A stretch of 64,000 bases of DNA from Pisolithus tinctorius (lineage: Eukaryota > Basidiomycota > Agaricomycetes > Boletales > Pisolithaceae): contig JANFAH010000018.1 in NCBI GenBank assembly GCA_024663395.1, forward strand, positions 682,001-746,000, written 5' to 3'. Positions 12,102 through 22,881 of this stretch are shown here, in pieces (positions within the stretch are counted from its first letter, which is position 1; each line of letters starts with the position of its first letter). Both the position numbers and the translations under genes were made by a program. The notes beneath the pieces were generated by a model. The model was not told the DNA's origin, ran no database searches, and saw only the letters and a list, made by a program, of their open reading frames with translations.

Positions 12102-14315
12102 ATGCCGAGGCTACCATACAGTGATGCGGAGAACGCGCTGCCTGGCACACTGGAGGCCAAGTCGGGTGTTGAGATTGACGACGTCGCAGGTCAGATATCC
12201 AAGTCTGAATATGAATATGCTGTGGTCGTGGAGGGCGAAGAGCGTACAACGTGGTTCGTATGGCTCTTGGTATGCTGCTGCACGATATCCGGATTGCTGT
12301 TCGGTCAGCGCAGTGTTGGTCATTAAAGATGGCTCAAGTGCTGATGTCCAGTTTGCTGCAGGGTATGACACGGGTGTCATTTCGGGTGCGCTTGTAAACA
12401 TCAGAGGGGACTTGGGCCCCTTCGAGCTCTCAAACGAACAAAAGGTTGGTTGCCGTGCCTTTCCCCTCCCTTCTTTTTACCGGCCCCGATCCTTAGGAAT
12501 TCATCACTTCCGCGACCATGCTCGGCGCACTCCTAGGGGGTTTGGCCGCGGCTATGTCAGATTGGACAGGCCGACGTCCCGTTCTCGGGATTGCAGACGT
12601 CATCTTCGTAGCAGGTGCCATAGGACAAGCTGTCAGTCATACTGTATGGAGCATGGTACGCCTCAACTCCTCTCACTCCTTCCTTTGTGCTCTCTCCTCT
12701 GACCGCCGTGATACATAGATTGGTTGCAGATTCTTGACCGGTGTCGGTATCGGCCTTGCATCATGTATTGCTCCGCTTTACATACAGGAATTATCACCTA
12801 CTCTTCTACGCGGGAGGATGGTCGTCTTGAATGTGAGCATGATCACACTCGGACAGGTCGTCGCGTATGGTATCGATGCGGGCTTTGCAAATGTCCGCTC
12901 CGGGTGGCGGTGGATGGTTGGGCTTGGATCCGTCCCCGCTACGTTGCAGCTTGTGTTGTTGGTGTACTTGCCAGAGTCGCGTGTGTTCCTGTTTCTCTTC
13001 GAGTTATTTAAGCTGATCATCACTCATACGATGTGGCGGTATTTTGCTCAGCGCGCGTGCTCGTGAGACGCGGGAATATAGACGCTGCTGAAAAGGTGCT
13101 GTCTCGCATTTACGCATTCGCATCTCGGGATCAAGTCAATCTCAAGGTATGTCCATCTGCACCACCAAATGGTAGCGTCGACGCAAAGCACATAATGCAG
13201 CTCAAAGTTCTCCACGCATCCGTGAAAGAAAGCATTGTATCGACATCTGACTCGACGACGTTCTGCCGGCGGTTCCGATCGATGTTCTCCAACCCCATCA
13301 ACCGACGTGCTCTCGGTGGGGCCATCGTATTTGCATCTTGAGGCGCGTTACTGATACAGAAGATGCCGGCAGTGATTGGTTGCGGCATGCAAGCCTTTCA
13401 ACAGTTGTGCGGATTCAACACTCTCATGTATTACTCTGCATCTGTCTTCCAGGAGATCGGATTGAATCAGCCAACTGCTGTCGGACTTATCATTTCGGGG
13501 ACCAACTTCTTGTTCACACTGTTTGCTCTCAAGTGCGTTTATGTGTCTGACCCGAGTTCCAATTCTGCGTTATGGGCAGGACGCTCACGTTGCATTTGTT
13601 GAATGGTAGGTATATAGATATTGTTGGGCGGAGACGCATCATGGTTTTCTCTGCGTTGGGCATGGTATTTGGACTTACCTTAGCCAGCATCGCATTCCAT
13701 TGTGAGTGTTGTCTGCAACGTCCGTCCTCGCTCATTCGCTCACCCAAGTTATCATGGCGCAGACATGACAATCCGCACCAGTGGCAACCTTGTTGCGGGT
13801 GCATCCTATCCACAAGGGTGGGCAATCATCGTATTGCTCTCGATGATCATCTTTGTCGCGTCGTATGCGATCGGACTCGGGAATGTGCCTTGGCAACAAG
13901 GAGAGCTATTTTCTTTCGACGGTTAGTCATCCCATTGCTTGGATGTATGCATGTTCTCATCCTTCTGAAATATCCGTATGCAACCCCCGCGGCGCGACGT
14001 GTACTTGATAACATAGTTCGCGGGATCGGCGCCTCCCTCTCTACAGCGACAAACTGGGCAGCAAACCTCCTCATCGGATCGACCTACCTCTCCCTCATGT
14101 CCACCATCACGCCGTCAGGAGCGTTCGGATTCTATGCGGGGTTGTGTTTACTGGGATGGTTGTTCTGTGTGTTGTGTTTCCCGGACGTGTCGGGGTTGAG
14201 TTTGGAAGAGATACAGCGCGTGTTTAAGGCCGGGTACGGGATTAAGGAGAGTGACAAGTTGAGGCGGGTGAAGAGAGAAATCCGGGAGAGGAGGAAGGCG
14301 GAGCTGAGTAGATGA
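12102..14315 (+). CDS. MFS sugar-porter family, probable myo-inositol transporter
   Basis: Predicted plasma-membrane proton symporter of the ITR (myo-inositol) group. A cytosolic N-terminus of about 50 residues precedes [18 protein letters not shown]; after an intron (12304-12361) comes [11 protein letters not shown], the first-helix signature. Further family marks are [32 protein letters not shown], the [14 protein letters not shown] stretch, [10 protein letters not shown], and [10 protein letters not shown], which is typical of inositol porters. The C-terminus is [16 protein letters not shown]. About nine short introns separate the exons. The intron near 13330 is the least certain, since the frame-keeping solution (13328-13360) is only about 33 nt. 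The start is the first ATG in frame with the helix. Substrate is inferred from motif similarity only. Confidence 0.82.
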
Positions 14316-15000
14316 TGCTTTTTTTTCTTATCGAGTTGGTGTACAAAATGAACTAACGAGGCACGACGTCAAGGACGGACGACAAAAGACACGAAGATGA
14401 AGACGCGATAATATATATGGAGGTATATGATACCATTGGGTATGGATGAATACCATCAACTTCGATTCTGAGCACGGTCTCCCTCCCAAAAGGCAGGACA
14501 CATGCCGAGAAATATGCATGCTGCTGCAAGGGTGGGTGCATTGGCTAGTTTTAATTACTCGACGTACTCTGCATCGAAAGTGGTTCCCCTTTCAGTACAG
14601 GGTATAAACCAACATCTGTGGCCAGGGTGGCCTTTGAGCTATGAGTCCATGGTCACTGCCATGGTTAGTTTTTCCCACACTATGACAGAAGGGCAAGGTA
14701 GTGCATGAACTTTTTTTTTTTAAAAAAAAAAAAGAGGATACCATACTTCCCCCCAGAATGATGATCACCAGCCATTAGGATTATTGAAAAACATGAGTTA
14801 TGTCTAGACAAATACAACCTCAACTATATCAGGTGACCAGCAACACAGCAACAATTTTCTTACACTGGAATGTACTGCACAATATATATACATCTGGCAC
14901 TATACTATGAATGGGTTAACACAGTGCCTTGTCTTGTCAGATTCCTTGCAGGTTTACATCCCCAGCTGAGTTCTTTCAGCAGGTATCACACTTGGAAGTA
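14316..15000. other. Intergenic, with a T11-A13 palindrome
   Basis: No gene is seen. At 14711-14734 a run of T is followed directly by a run of A (TTTTTTTTTTTAAAAAAAAAAAAA minus flanks), a perfect homopolymer palindrome. CpG content falls from about 14700 on, and the copia insertion begins at 15001 with its target duplication CCCTA. Confidence 0.5.
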
Positions 15001-15005
15001 CCCTA

Positions 15006-15032
15006 TCTTGAAGGTAGGCTGAGATGAGGGAC
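15006..15032 (-). repeat. Copia 3' LTR, outer 27 bp
   Basis: Starts tcttgaaggtaggctgag and matches 29018 onward in the other LTR. It ends with GGGAC, the target duplication of the gypsy element that splits this LTR. The rest resumes at 22614. Confidence 0.9.
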
Positions 15033-15847
15033 TGTCAAAGTCGGACAACACCCCTGGCTCCTTCTTAGGGTGGAGTTGGAGCGGGTTGGGCTGCGGAGTA
15101 CAGCGGTCAAAGTCCGAAGCGAATCTGACCACTGGGTGGCGAGATATTCGATGAACAGTGAGCGGAGGGGTATGAAGGGAAGTTTCAGAGGCTGAGGTCG
15201 GAGTTGGAGCTGGAGGTCAGAGGTCAGAGGTCAGATGAGAGGGCATTGGGTTCAGCTAGTGTGCTGCCCCCTTGCGCGAGCTCAGCCCTCGTATTTCAGA
15301 GGTGGAGCGGACTCAGAGGAAGTGGAGATGAAACTCTGGAGGGGACTGAGAGGGAGTCGAAGGTGGGGACTTTATTCGATATTCGTACTGATTACATCGG
15401 AGTACTACGTGGCCTTATATACGATGTAGGTCAAGGGCGGTGCAGTATGGAATGTAAACCAATAAGTGTATAGTGGGTTAGAGTCCTTCCGACACAAGGG
15501 ATAGAGGGTAGGGATGACGGGGACCTTAACTGAGACAAGGAAACTACTACAACGAGGAAGAGAGGGTAAATACCAAAGGAGCGGAAGAATGGAGAAAACC
15601 GACACGAGGGCGGAACCCTATCTAGAATGCAGGGCCGCAAGTCTGACAGCCCACGTGACCAACCTTAGGGCGGAGTTGAGCAGAGTTGGTCAGAACATGG
15701 ACGGGGGACCTCGGAGAGGTGTGGAGATGTGTCGGGAGGGTCGGAGGAGCACAGGAACATGTCGGAGGAGGGCGGAGAAGTGCAGGAACATGTCAGAAGA
15801 GGGCGGAGTAGGTGTTAGGGGCTTACGCTGGTGTCATGGTCATGACA
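15033..15847 (-). repeat. Gypsy 3' LTR
   Basis: 815 bp, TG...CA ends with the inverted pair TGTCA/TGACA. Nearly identical to 21794-22608. It contains the TATA box and RNA-start motif atattcgtact at 15379-15389. Confidence 0.95.
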
Positions 15848-15860
15848 GTATCCCCCCCTT
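15848..15860 (-). promoter_or_regulatory. Gypsy polypurine tract
   Basis: Directly inside the 3' LTR the minus strand reads TAAGGGGGGGATAC, the purine run that primes plus-strand DNA synthesis in LTR elements. Confidence 0.8.
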
Positions 15861-15891
15861 AGGGCCTGAACCCCTGAAGGCCATAGCAAAG

Positions 15892-16759
15892 CTACGATGG
15901 AGGTGAGTAAGGTCCAGGTTTATGAGGATAGCAAGCATGATAAGCAGCCAACAACTCGGAGGCATGTTCTAACTCCGTTGCCAACACCCAAGAGGTCTCG
16001 TCTTCAGTATTCTCATAGCCTGCCCAGCGGACTAGATACAGCAACTGACAATGACGGTGGTGGCGATCCACCTTTGAGTCAAGGATCTCCGAAATCTCGT
16101 ACTCAAGGTCACCATCCACCTCAACAGGCAGAGGCAGAGGTTGGTGCCGATCAGGGAAGGGGTTCGGAGTAGCAGGCTCTAACTGTGACACATGAAAGAC
16201 AGGGTGGATGGCCCGCATCACATCAGGTAAGCGGAGGGTGACGGAGTGCATACCAGGCCTAGCTATGATAGCATAGGGGCCCAAGTTCTTCTCTGCAAGT
16301 TTAGCTGAAGGGCAGGTGGAGCGGAAGTACCTGGCCTTGACATAAGCCTGGTCACCGACTTTGAACTCTGGTGGCAGAATGCGTCTAGCATCAGCCGGAC
16401 CTTGATAGCAGAGCTGAGCAGCAGCCATCTCAGTGCAGAGGAAGTCGTGCAGGGCGGAAAGCTCCACAACATAGTTATGGGCCTTCGGAGAGGTGAGGTC
16501 GCGGTCAGAGTAAACTGACAAGTTCGGGTGGTACCCCTTATTAGCGAAAAAGGGAGAGACTCCAGTAGTAGCACTTGGTGCATTATTACAAGCAAACTCC
16601 GCTAGTGGGAGTAACTCCGACCAATCATCTTGCTGATAGTTACAGTAGGTGCGGAGATACTGCTCGAGGGTCTGGTTCATGCGCTCTGTTTGGCCATCGC
16701 CTTCTGGGTGGTAGCCCGATGTAAAATGAAGGCGCATATCTAAGGCCTTTCCAAGGGAG
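15892..16759 (-). pseudogene. Gypsy pol, C-terminal part: end of integrase plus chromodomain
   Basis: Continues the pol frame of 17575-20441 after the solo LTR. GYHPEGDGQTERMNQTLEQY carries the third catalytic acidic residue of the integrase. VGDQAYVKARYF and LGPYAIIARPG form the GPY/F-type module. YEISEILDSKVDRH followed by YLVRWAGYENTEDETSWV is a clear chromodomain with its aromatic residues, and the frame ends at 15892. The chromodomain places the element among chromoviruses, which target their integration to particular chromatin. Without the nested LTR the frame would be continuous. Confidence 0.9.
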
Positions 16760-17574
16760 TATCAAGGTTGGACAACACCCCTGGCTCCTTCTTAGGGCAG
16801 AGTTGGAGCGGGTTGGGCTGCGGAGTACAGCGGTCAAAGTCCGAAGCGAATCCGACCACTGGGTGGTGAGATATTCGACGAACAGTGAGTGGAGGGGTAT
16901 GAAGGGAAGTTTCGGAGGCTGAGGTCGGAGTCAGAGCCGGAGGTCAGAGGTCGGAGGTCAGATGAGAGGGCATTGGGTTCAGCTAGTGCGCTGCCCCCTT
17001 GCATGAGCTCAGCCCTCGTATTTCAGAGGCGGAGCGGACTCAGAGGGAGTGGAGATGAAACTCCAGAGGGGACTGAGAGGGAGTCGAAGGTGGGGACTTT
17101 ATTCAATATTCGTACTGATTACATCGGAGTACTACGTGGCCTTATATACGATGTAGGTCAAGGGCAGTGCAGTGTGGAATGTAAACCAATAAGTGTATAG
17201 TGGGTTAGAGTCCTTCCGACACAAGGGATAGAGAGTAGGGACGACGGGGACCTTAACTGAGACAAGGAAACTACTACAATGAGGAAGAGAGGGTAAATAC
17301 TGAAGAAGCGGAAGAATGGAGAAAACCGACACGAGGGCGGAACCCTATCTAGAATGCAGGGCCGCAAGTCCGACAGCCCACATGACCAACCTTAGGGCGG
17401 AGTTGAGCGGAGTTGGTCAGAACATGGACAGGGGACCTTGGAGAGGTGTGGAGATGTGTCGGGAGGGTCAGAGGAGCGCGGGAACACGTCGGAAGAGGGC
17501 GGAGAAGCGCGGGAACATGTCGGAGGAGGGCGGAGTAGGTATTAGGGGCTTATGCTGGTGTCATGGTCATGACA
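16760..17574 (-). repeat. Solo LTR of the same gypsy family, nested in integrase
   Basis: 815 bp, aligned over its whole length with the two end LTRs. It has its own target duplication GGGAG at 16755-16759 and 17575-17579. The first base pair after T is mutated (TATCA for TGTCA). It carries more differences from the end LTRs than they show to each other. Confidence 0.93.
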
Positions 17575-20441
17575 GGGAGCAGAAGAAGTGCGACATGAAC
17601 TCTGGACCCCTGTCAGAGGTGACATGAGCAGGTACTCCATGCTTGGAAAAGACGTGGGTAAGGAAGAGTTTTGCTAGGTCAGCGGAGGTGATGGAGTCAT
17701 GGGTCGGAATGAACACGGTTTGTTTAGAAAGGCGGTCTACAACAACCAAGATGGCAGAGTAGCCTGTGGAGTTGGGGAGATGCTCGATGAAATCCATGGA
17801 GATGGAGTTCCATGGCTTCTCAGGGACAGGAAGCTGCTTCAGTAGGCCGAAGGGGCGGTGACGAGGGACCTTGCTGCGACCACAAGTGGTGCAGGACCTG
17901 ACATAGTTCTTTACATCAGTGCAGAGGTTAGGCCATACGTACTCGTGGTGAACAAGCTCTACAGTGTGACTCTGCCCAAAGTGACCTGCAAGCGGATGGT
18001 CATGTTTAAACCGAAGCACTTGGAGGCGGAGACCATCAATGTCGGGGACAAAGATGCAGCCATCGAGGCGGAGGAGACCCTCATGGTCCAATGACCAGCG
18101 GAGGTCTGTCAGAGTTGGGAGATGGGAAGCGGAGATGGGGTCGGAGGGTAGTGCGGAGATGATGTCAGCATGGAGCTGCTCAACATCGAAGATCATGGTG
18201 GCTTGGAGCACAGGGGCCAAGAGGTGGGTAGTACGGAGGGACGAAGCAAACTGTTCCTGGGTAAACACAGGGCGGAGGTTATGAGGGTTTACCTGCGCGT
18301 AGTCCTTATCCCCCTCTTTTGGGTAAACATCCCAGCGGCAGGTAAGTGTGTCGGGCTTGGCTCCAAGGCAGCCAGGGCAGAAGCGGATGGCTAGGTTGAA
18401 CTGGGAGAGGTACTCCGACCAACGAGCCTGACGGCAGGTTAGGACCTTAGAGGTGGAGAAATACTCCAAGTTTTTATGGTCAGTCACCACGTCAGCAGGA
18501 GTGGCAGAGCCTTCCAAATAATGTCGCCAGTGGTGGAAGGCCTTGAAAATCACCAACAGCTCCTTATCATGAGTGTCATAGTTGAGCTCCGGAGCAGTGA
18601 GTGTGCGGGAGTAAAAGGCAACTGGGTGGAGTTCACCATCGGAGCAGGTAATCGAGAGGATACCTGCAATGGCATAGTCTGATGCATCGGTCTCAACTGT
18701 GACTGGGGCATCAGGCACCCAATAAGTAAGGATTGGAGCAGAGGTGAAGGCGGTCTTAAGGCGGAGGAAAGCGGAGCGGCACTCTTCGGAGAAGCTCCAA
18801 GGAGCGCCCTTCCGAGTGAGGCAGGTGAGCAGAACAACTATGTCGGAGTAGTTACCGATAAACCAACGATAGAAGTTCACAAACCCAAGAAAGGACTGGA
18901 TGTCTTTAACCTTGCATGGTTCAGGCCAATCACAAATGGACTGGACCTTATCAGCGGACATGGTCAGACCGGATGGGGAGAGGACATAGCCGAGGTACTC
19001 GACAGAGTCTTTGTGGAACTCGCACTTTTCCAGTTTAGCAAAGAGGCTATGCTGGCGGAGGCAGCGGAGGACCTCTTTTACATGTTGGCGGTGCAACTCC
19101 TCATTGTGGGAGTAGATGAGGATGTCATCAAGGTAAACAACAACACAGACATCGAGCATGTCAGCGAAGATGCTATTAACAAACTGCTGGAAAGCTGCTG
19201 GCGCATTAGTAAGACCGAAGGGCATAACCAACCATTCATAGGAACCATAGCGAGTGCGAAAGGCAGTTTTCCATTCGTCACCAGCACCGATTCGGACTAA
19301 GTGGTAGGCATGGCGGAGGTCAATTTTACTGTAGATTTTAGCGCAGCTCAGAGAATCGAGCAAGTCGGAGATGAGAGGGAGCGGGTAGCGGTCTTTCTTG
19401 GTGATTTTATTGAGTCCTCGGTAATCCACACAGAGGCGGAGCGAGCTGTCCTTCTTCTTAACGAAGAGGACAGGAGCACCATGGGCGGAGGTTGACTGTT
19501 TAATGAAACCGTAGCTGAGGTGCTCATCTATGAAGGTGTGGAGCACCTCAAGCTCGGGTGGAGAGAGGGAGTAGACAGTTCCTAGAGGCGGAGAAGCCCC
19601 TTCTTCAAGATCTATATTCAAATCAAAGCTGTGGTGCGGAGGGAGTTCAGTAGCCTTTGCTTTACTAAAAACATCAGCGAACTCATGATAGTCGGAGGGT
19701 ACCGCAGAGAGATCAGGAGGTGCAGAGGGCATCGAAGAGGCTCGGAGTTTCATATCTTCTGGGCGGAGGTGCAAGCGGAACTGTGCGGAGCCAGGAAGGG
19801 CACATGCATGGACAAAGGCTGCAGCTCCAATGAGAGAGATATGCAGAGCAGTGCGTGGCAAGCCAGCCATCGGAGTAGGCGGCGGAGCTGATGTCGGAGG
19901 AGCGGACAGAGCGGAGGGTGTCGGTACTGAAGCGGAAGTCACAACAGAAGGTGACGGAGGCACCAAGGGCGTCGGCATTCTTTGTATTGATGGTCGGAAC
20001 GAGATACTGCTCAATACCCAGTCAATCGATGGATTGTAGCGGGTGAGCCAGTTGTGTCCCAAGACCAACGAACAGGTGGAATCCAACGGAGTTACATAAC
20101 AGGAAACAGATGTGACATCGCCAGAGGCAAAGCGGATGGAGAAATCTACTACTTGGGAAATGGCGGTATTACTAGTACCATCAAACAGTCGGAGAGGAAT
20201 AGGCAGAGAGACATTTTTTGTTGGGATTTTATATTTTTTAACTAAAGAGGGGTCGATGAAACAGTGCAAAGAGCCTGAGTCGACCAGAGCGGGGAAAGTA
20301 TCTATGGAGAAATCAGGAAGAGAAACAATCGGGAGAAGAGAATTAGGGTCGGAAAGAGCGGATGTGTTGAGGTGGACTTCTGCATGGATGGGATCAACGC
20401 TTCCTCCAGGACGTACAGGCTCCCTGGAGGAGCAGGTTAAT
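17575..20441 (-). pseudogene. Gypsy pol: protease, reverse transcriptase, RNase H, integrase N-terminus
   Basis: Entered by -1 frameshift from gag. The protease motif VDSGS is near 20275. Reverse transcriptase runs from about 19600 (SPPELEVLHTFIDEHL, DYRGLNKITKKDRYPLPLI) to the catalytic YLDDILIYS near 19130. RNase H starts at VETDASDYAIAG near 18690. The integrase zinc finger (H-H in HPLAGHFGQSHTVELVHH, C-C in CTTCGRSK) is near 17890, followed by SMDFIEHLP and TSDRGPEF with two of the three catalytic Asp. The frame is open for more than 900 codons up to the nested LTR, which introduces a stop at 17567. Confidence 0.93.
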
Positions 20442-20446
20442 TTTTT
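20402..20446 (-). promoter_or_regulatory. Programmed -1 ribosomal frameshift signal between gag and pol
   Basis: In the gag frame the minus strand reads TCA AAA AAT TAA: a slippery heptamer A AAA AAT (20446-20440) directly before the gag stop (20437-20439). After an 8-nt spacer comes a hairpin with a perfect 9-bp stem, TCCTCCAGG (20431-20423) pairing with CCTGGAGGA (20410-20402), and a 12-nt loop. Slipping back one base enters exactly the pol frame. All three parts match the standard -1 frameshift layout. Confidence 0.88.
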
Positions 20447-21738
20447 GACTCTGACCTCTCTGCAGGCGGAGCGGTCAGAGTGGCAGCTTTAGCAGCACGG
20501 GCCTTGGCAGTGCGGGAAGTCAACTTTGGGCAGTCCTTAGTGGAGTGACCAGGTTCACCACAGAAGAGGCACAGCCCACCAGTAAGGCGGCAGAGCCGCT
20601 CAGCTGCTGTGAGCTTGCCATCTTTTCCGAGGAGATGGTTGATGTCGGACTTTGGTGCTTCGGCCTTTTTAGAGTTGGACTTAGGGGTGGAGGATGATGC
20701 GGAGGGTTTCGGCTTTGAGTCGGAGGTGCGGAGTGGAGTTCTTTCGGCAGGAGGAGGCTTGGTGGAGTGGGAGACTTCTGACCTGCGCTCCCAGTAGCAT
20801 GCATCTACTGTCTGGGCCAACTCGCGGAGTGCATGAAGAGTGGCAGGCTTGCCGACACGGGACACTTCATCCTTGATGCGGTCAGGGAAACCCGAGTAGA
20901 AGCGGTGGCAGAGTGCGCCTTCGCCATAGTCCTTTACCTGAGAAGCCCAGCGGTTGAACTCCACTAAGTACTTCGCAATACGTGAAGAGTCCTTCATGGT
21001 AAGATTTTCCAGATGCTGGATGGCATCGGCAGCAGCATCATGAGGGCCGAAATTGGTAGTGAGCTCACAGAGGAACTTGCAGTGGTCATCCATCCACAGT
21101 GGACGATTAAGGTAATCATCCGGATTGAGAAGATCTGGTTCGAACCAGGCCAATGCCATGCCCTTAAGGTAGGACTGTGCATACATGACCTTGGCTCGGT
21201 CGGAGTGGAATGCCCGAGGGCGGTCCTGGAAATTGAGCTCGCACTGGACCAGGAACTCACGGAGTTTTTTAGGGTCAGACCCATCAAAGGTGTCCGGCTC
21301 ATGGACTTTGGTTCGCGGAGTGGAGTCTCCAGAGCGCTGGTTGGAGCAGGCTAGGGCATGGATGGCCTGGGTCAGAGCAAGGACCGGGTCATCAAGGGGA
21401 TCTGCGAGGTTGTCGGGATCATCCTCATCATCAGGCCCATCACCAGGATGGTAGTCAGGATCATCGGGGTCATCATTGGGGTCATCATCGGGGTCGCCTG
21501 GTCCATCTCCGCCAGGGTGAATGACGATAGGAGGTGGTGGAGAGCAGAGGGCGGACTGCTGATGGATGGAGGGTGCAGCGCGTGAGGCGCTGTCTGGAGC
21601 AGGGTCAGAGTTGGAGCACCCCCTGGAGGAGAAGCTCTGGAAGGGCTCAACAACCGAAGGGAGACGTCAGGGGTTTGCCAAGGCTGTAGCAAGGGCCTCA
21701 GTAGCATCCCGTTGTCAGAGATGTGTCATGGGAGGCAT
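20437..21738 (-). pseudogene. Gypsy gag (capsid/nucleocapsid) with two TGA codons
   Basis: Structural protein. The capsid-like part (DTFDGSDPKKLREFL, LKGMALAWFEPDLL, FNRWASQVKDYGEGAL) is followed by a Pro/Ser/Lys linker and a zinc knuckle CLFCGEPGHSTKDC near 20560. An acidic Asp/Pro-rich N-terminal region precedes the capsid. The likely start is ATG at 21736-21738, 43 nt inside the LTR-primer site junction. In that frame TGA codons stand at 21715-21717 and 21667-21669; both fit CGA to TGA. From there to the stop at 20437 the frame is open. Confidence 0.85.
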
Positions 21739-21780
21739 AATGGATGTGGTAGGGGAAGTGAGAGAGCTTGTACAAGTGAT

Positions 21781-21791
21781 AGTACGAATAT
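21781..21791 (-). promoter_or_regulatory. Self-primer binding site
   Basis: The 11 nt AGTACGAATAT (plus strand), two bases from the 5' LTR edge, are the exact reverse complement of 22140-22150 in the LTR. There they lie 32 nt downstream of the TATA box, where the RNA should start. This is the arrangement of Tf1-type elements, whose mRNA 5' end folds back as primer. No match to a tRNA 3' end is evident. Confidence 0.8.
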
Positions 21792-21793
21792 AC

Positions 21794-22608
21794 TGTCAAA
21801 GTCAGACAACACCCCTGGCTCCTTCTTAGGGCGGAGTTGGAGCGGGTTGGGCTGCGGAGTACAGCGGTCAAAGTCCGAAGCGAATCTGACCACTGGGTGG
21901 CGAGATATTCGATGAACAGTGAGTGGAGGGGTATGAAGGGAAGTTTCGGAGGCTGAGGTCGGAGTTGGAGCCGGAGGTCAGAGGTCGGAGGTCGGATGAG
22001 AGGGTGTTGGGTTCAGCTAGTGCACTGCCCCCTTGCGCGAGCTCAGCCCTCGTATTTCAGAGGTGGAGCGGACTCAGAGGAAGTGGAGACGAAACTCTGG
22101 AGGGGACTGAGAGGGAGTCGAAGGTGGGGACTTTATTCGATATTCGTACTGATTACATCGGAGTACTACGTGGCCTTATATACGATGTAGGTCAAGGGCG
22201 GTGCAGTATGGAATGTAAACCAATAAGTGTATAGTGGGTTAGAGTCCTTCCGACACAAGGGATAGAGGGTAGGGATGACAGGGACCTTAACTGAGACAAG
22301 GAAACTACTACAACGAGGAAGAGAGGGTAAATACCAAAGGAGCGGAAGAATGGAGAAAACCGACACGAGGGCAGAACCCTATCTAGAATGCAGGGCCACA
22401 AGTCTGACAGCCCACGTGACCAACCTTAGGGCGGAGTTGAGCGGAGTTGGTCAGAACATGGACGGGGGACCTCAGAGAGGTGTGGAGATGTGTCAGGAGG
22501 GTCGGAGGAGCACGGGAACACGTCGGAGGAGGGCGGAGAAGTGCAGGAACATGTCGGAAGAGGGCGGAGTAGGTGTTAGGGGCTTACGCTGGTGTCATGG
22601 TCATGACA
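21794..22608 (-). repeat. Gypsy 5' LTR
   Basis: 815 bp, TG...CA, nearly identical to 15033-15847; its outer side carries the GGGAC target duplication. Confidence 0.95.
22176..22182 (-). promoter_or_regulatory. TATA box in gypsy 5' LTR
   Basis: TATATAA on the minus strand, 32 bases from its first T to the A of AGTACGAATAT at 22150, the proposed RNA start. The same pair occurs in all three intact LTRs. Confidence 0.7.
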
Positions 22609-22613
22609 GGGAC

Positions 22614-22859
22614 CTAGGAAGGAGACTCAGGCTTCAGTCAGAAGAAGTCTAATATTCACAGCTAACCTAGGAAGGAGACTACAGGAGTAAGTCAGTAAGG
22701 TAGCTATTAATTAATAAAGAAGAACAGTTACCTCAGGTTTCAGTCAGCAGAAGTCTGAGGTACACCTGAAGGAAAAACAAACATCCTAAGTGTGAAGATT
22801 TATTATGTAAGCTTGTACAATGTAAGCAAAAGTCAGGTAAAGGTGACAACACTTCAACA
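22614..22859 (-). repeat. Copia 3' LTR, inner part
   Basis: Resumes the LTR interrupted at 15032. Together the parts give 273 bp, matching 29018-29131 plus 30725-30878. The LTR inner edge is ...CTTCAACA on the plus strand (TGTTGAAG on the element strand). Confidence 0.9.
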
Positions 22860-22868
22860 CACCCCCTC
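22860..22868 (-). promoter_or_regulatory. Copia polypurine tract
   Basis: The element strand reads GAGGGGGTG immediately before the LTR start TGTTGAAG. Confidence 0.7.
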
Positions 22869-22881
22869 AGCATAACAAGGC

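Larger units (their letters stand above)
15033..22608 (-). mobile_element. Ty3/gypsy chromodomain retrotransposon (Tf1/sushi-like)
   Basis: Full-length element of 7.6 kb with two 815-bp LTRs (TGTCA...TGACA) and the 5-bp target duplication GGGAC at 15028-15032 and 22609-22613. On the minus strand: 5' LTR, self-primer site, gag with a CX2CX4HX4C knuckle, -1 frameshift, protease, reverse transcriptase (YLDD), RNase H, integrase, chromodomain, polypurine tract, 3' LTR. A solo LTR of the same family interrupts the integrase. The two LTRs differ at only a few bases, so it is the young layer of the nest, but two TGA codons in gag and the nested LTR make this copy defective. Confidence 0.95.

Noticed and set aside
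16760..17574. Middle LTR as evidence of two adjacent gypsy elements sharing an LTR
   Set aside because: It has its own GGGAG target duplication and the pol frame is continuous across it, so it is a nested solo LTR.
17858..20492. Plus-strand open frames across the gypsy element
   Set aside because: They are antisense shadows of gag and pol with no domain content.
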